Positions 23,851 through 25,115 of a DNA stretch of 25,115 bases are shown piece by piece. This DNA comes from CAMWXW01 sp051650105 (GTDB taxonomy: Bacteria > Desulfobacterota > Desulfovibrionia > Desulfovibrionales > Desulfovibrionaceae): NCBI GenBank assembly GCA_051650105.1, contig JBOFIJ010000019.1, positions 1-25,115 on the forward strand, given 5' to 3'. Position numbers and translations under genes: made by a program. The notes below the pieces were generated by a model. The model searched no databases, was not told the DNA's origin, and saw nothing but the letters and a program-made list of their open reading frames with translations. How positions within the stretch are numbered: position 1 is the stretch's first letter; every line of letters starts with the position of its first letter.

Positions 23851-24747
23851 ATGGGTGTTACTCATTATTATGGAAAGAAAGAGAATATTAAAAAGGTTTT
23901 ACTTATTGTGGCAGGTATTTTATTTTCATCGTCAGTACTTTCCTGTGCAGGTAAGAACACAAGTAGTGCGGATGCTAAGTATGATCCTTTTGCTCCTCCG
24001 CCAAGACAATTTGGTGGGAATAGGAAAAATGTGAGTACACCAGATAGATTGGAGCGTTTAGAAAAAGATAATGAAGCATTAAAGCGTATTATTAAGGAAT
24101 CTAATGCTAGGTTATCGAAATTGTGGTCTTTAATGGAAGAATTAGAATTAAAACAGCAGAATTTATTGGGTGATGTGGATACGTTGCGAAGACAAAATGA
24201 AGAAATTCTTCCCATATTGGAAAATAAAATAGCAAAACATGATGGTGAACTTTTAGTAATACGTTCTCAATTAGGTATTGATGAGGGTGTCAATATATCA
24301 GAAGTTAAAAATGTAGATGCGGCAATGTTGAAAAAGAAAGAATCTGAAGCAGCGGTACCAAAGCAGACAGAAGTAGCATTATATAATGCAAGTTTAGATT
24401 TGTTTAAAAAGAGAAGGTATAATGATGCAGTTGATTCATTTAGAGCTTTAATAAGTGCATATCCGCAAAGTAAATATGTTCCGAATGCTCACTTTTGGAT
24501 GGGGGAATCGAGGTATCAAGCTGGTGATTACACGGCAGCAGCACTGGCATATGAAGATGTAATAAAGAAATATCCAAAAAGCTCAAAGATAGCAGCCTCT
24601 TATTTAAAGCAAGGTATGGCATTTGTTAAATTGAAAAATCTTCCAGTAGCAAGAATACGTCTAAACCATGTGGTACAAAAATTTCCAAATACGCAAGAAG
24701 CTAAACGGGCAGAGAAAGAGCTATTTCTTATAAAAGATAGTAAATAG
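23851..24747 (+). CDS. cpoB: CpoB/YbgF-like tetratricopeptide lipoprotein
   Basis: A 298-residue periplasmic protein of the YbgF/CpoB type, which elsewhere works with the Tol-Pal system and links cell-wall synthesis to outer-membrane constriction. A lipobox VLSC (Cys32) follows the N-terminal hydrophobic segment, so this form is lipid-anchored. A coiled coil spans about 65-140 (RLERLEKDNEALKRIIKE...). Three TPR-like units end the protein (YNASLDLFKKRRYNDAVDSF, then FWMGESRYQAGDYTAA, then YLKQGMAFVKLKNLPVA). TTAAGGAGTGAGAT gives a strong ribosome site. It closes the ileS-lspA-PLDc_N cluster. No tol gene is in the window, so the name is by domain order only. Confidence 0.85.
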   Translation: MGVTHYYGKKENIKKVLLIVAGILFSSSVLSCAGKNTSSADAKYDPFAPPPRQFGGNRKNVSTPDRLERLEKDNEALKRIIKESNARLSKLWSLMEELELKQQNLLGDVDTLRRQNEEILPILENKIAKHDGELLVIRSQLGIDEGVNISEVKNVDAAMLKKKESEAAVPKQTEVALYNASLDLFKKRRYNDAVDSFRALISAYPQSKYVPNAHFWMGESRYQAGDYTAAALAYEDVIKKYPKSSKIAASYLKQGMAFVKLKNLPVARIRLNHVVQKFPNTQEAKRAEKELFLIKDSK

Positions 24748-24950
24748 ATGTGTGGAGGGTGTACGTGTAGTGGTATTATGGTATATATAGGAGCATTACA
24801 TACACATTGTTAGGGTGGATTTTGTGTATAATGTATATAACGTTATTTCTATAGAGAAAAAATCTGCAGAAAAACTTGTACAATATAGGACGTATATTGT
24901 AGTAAAGAATGTGTCTGCCTTGTATAATATTAATATTATACAATAGGGGA
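24748..24950. other. Spacer after cpoB with inverted repeats
   Basis: It holds an ATAACGTTAT palindrome near 24838-24847, a 9-bp inverted repeat TACAATATA/TATATTGTA at 24879-24901 and the 24-bp perfect palindrome at 24920-24943. A TATAAT at 24827-24832 has no good -35. No terminator for the ileS cluster was found. Confidence 0.6.
24920..24943. promoter_or_regulatory. 24-bp perfect palindrome, possible operator over a -10 box
   Basis: The half-site is TTGTATAATATT followed directly by its exact complement. TATAAT occurs on both strands inside it, at 24922-24927 on the + strand. It ends 7 nt before the ATG at 24951. Confidence 0.5.
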
Positions 24951-25115
24951 ATGGTTACTGTTAAAGCATTTAAAAATGGAAAGAAATTCCCGCGACAGAG
25001 TTAGCCGTAGTAGAAAGGGAGAAAAATAAGAAGCCGATATTTGCAAGCAAAAAAGCAATTGTTAAGAAGATACATAGTGATTTAGAGGGACATTTTATAG
25101 AATCTGGTACAGAAT
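24951..25115 (+). pseudogene. 5' part of an unrecognised gene, frame-disrupted and cut by the window edge
   Basis: From the ATG at 24951 the frame gives MVTVKAFKNGKKFPRQS and stops at a TAG near 24999. The -1 frame is open from 24974 to the window end (47 codons: EIPATELAVVERE..., ending HFIESGTE). Adding one A in the GGAAAGAAA stretch joins the two smoothly as NGKEIPATELAVV. AGGGGA precedes the ATG but is very close to it. I recognise no family. One base may be lost, the frame may be shifted during translation, or the gene may be decayed. Confidence 0.45.

Noticed and set aside
1..25115. tRNA or rRNA genes, CRISPR arrays, insertion sequences, prophage
   Set aside because: No tRNA T-loop with matching arms was found in the spacers, no spaced repeats, no transposase or integrase, and no terminal inverted repeats around any gene block.

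Overview
The window is a stretch of AT-rich bacterial chromosome with ordinary single-copy genes. The content points to a Gram-negative, menaquinone-using relative of Desulfovibrio: the futalosine enzymes MqnC, MqnE and MqnD, a MlaE-MlaF-MlaD lipid transporter with its accessory lipoprotein, a sigma54-dependent activator, CheW, and an ileS-lspA-(PLDc_N protein)-cpoB cluster. Low GC combined with that gene set, decayed-looking spacers and a possible host-directed protein suggest Lawsonia intracellularis or a close relative. This is an inference from content; no marker gene such as 16S rRNA is present.

Layout. 1-156: tail of an unrecognised + strand ORF. 285-2057 (-): large low-complexity and coiled-coil protein ending in a proline-rich SH3-ligand-like motif. 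2231-4446 (-): mqnE-mqnC. 4487-5308 (+): mqnD, divergent from mqnE. 5309-6094: gene-poor spacer with debris. 6095-9802 (-): compact operon read as small OB-like protein, STAS-MlaE, MlaF, MlaD, accessory lipoprotein. 9965-10165 (-): zinc-ribbon protein, divergent from an MFS transporter (10254-11411, +). 11481-13701 (+): DUF2062 membrane protein, rsmA, cheW. 13890-14516 (-): a peroxiredoxin interrupted by one in-frame TGA. 14618-16054 (-): sigma54 activator. 16301-18274 (+): nadD, a small doubtful ORF, a TPR-like protein. 18951-20180 (+): outer-membrane protein ended by a clear terminator. 20315-24747 (+): ileS, lspA, PLDc_N protein, cpoB. 24748-25115: spacer with a long perfect palindrome in front of a frame-disrupted partial ORF.

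The strongest unusual feature is the peroxiredoxin. Its TGA lies exactly at the peroxidatic cysteine, the resolving cysteine is kept, and a hairpin that fits a bacterial SECIS element starts at the TGA, so it is most simply read as a selenocysteine peroxiredoxin of about 208 residues. The regulator just upstream has a receiver domain that has lost its phospho-acceptor aspartate and conserved lysine. Several short ORFs between the well-formed genes look as if each had lost one base, while every long gene is intact. That argues for small-gene decay (or chance open frames) rather than general sequencing error.
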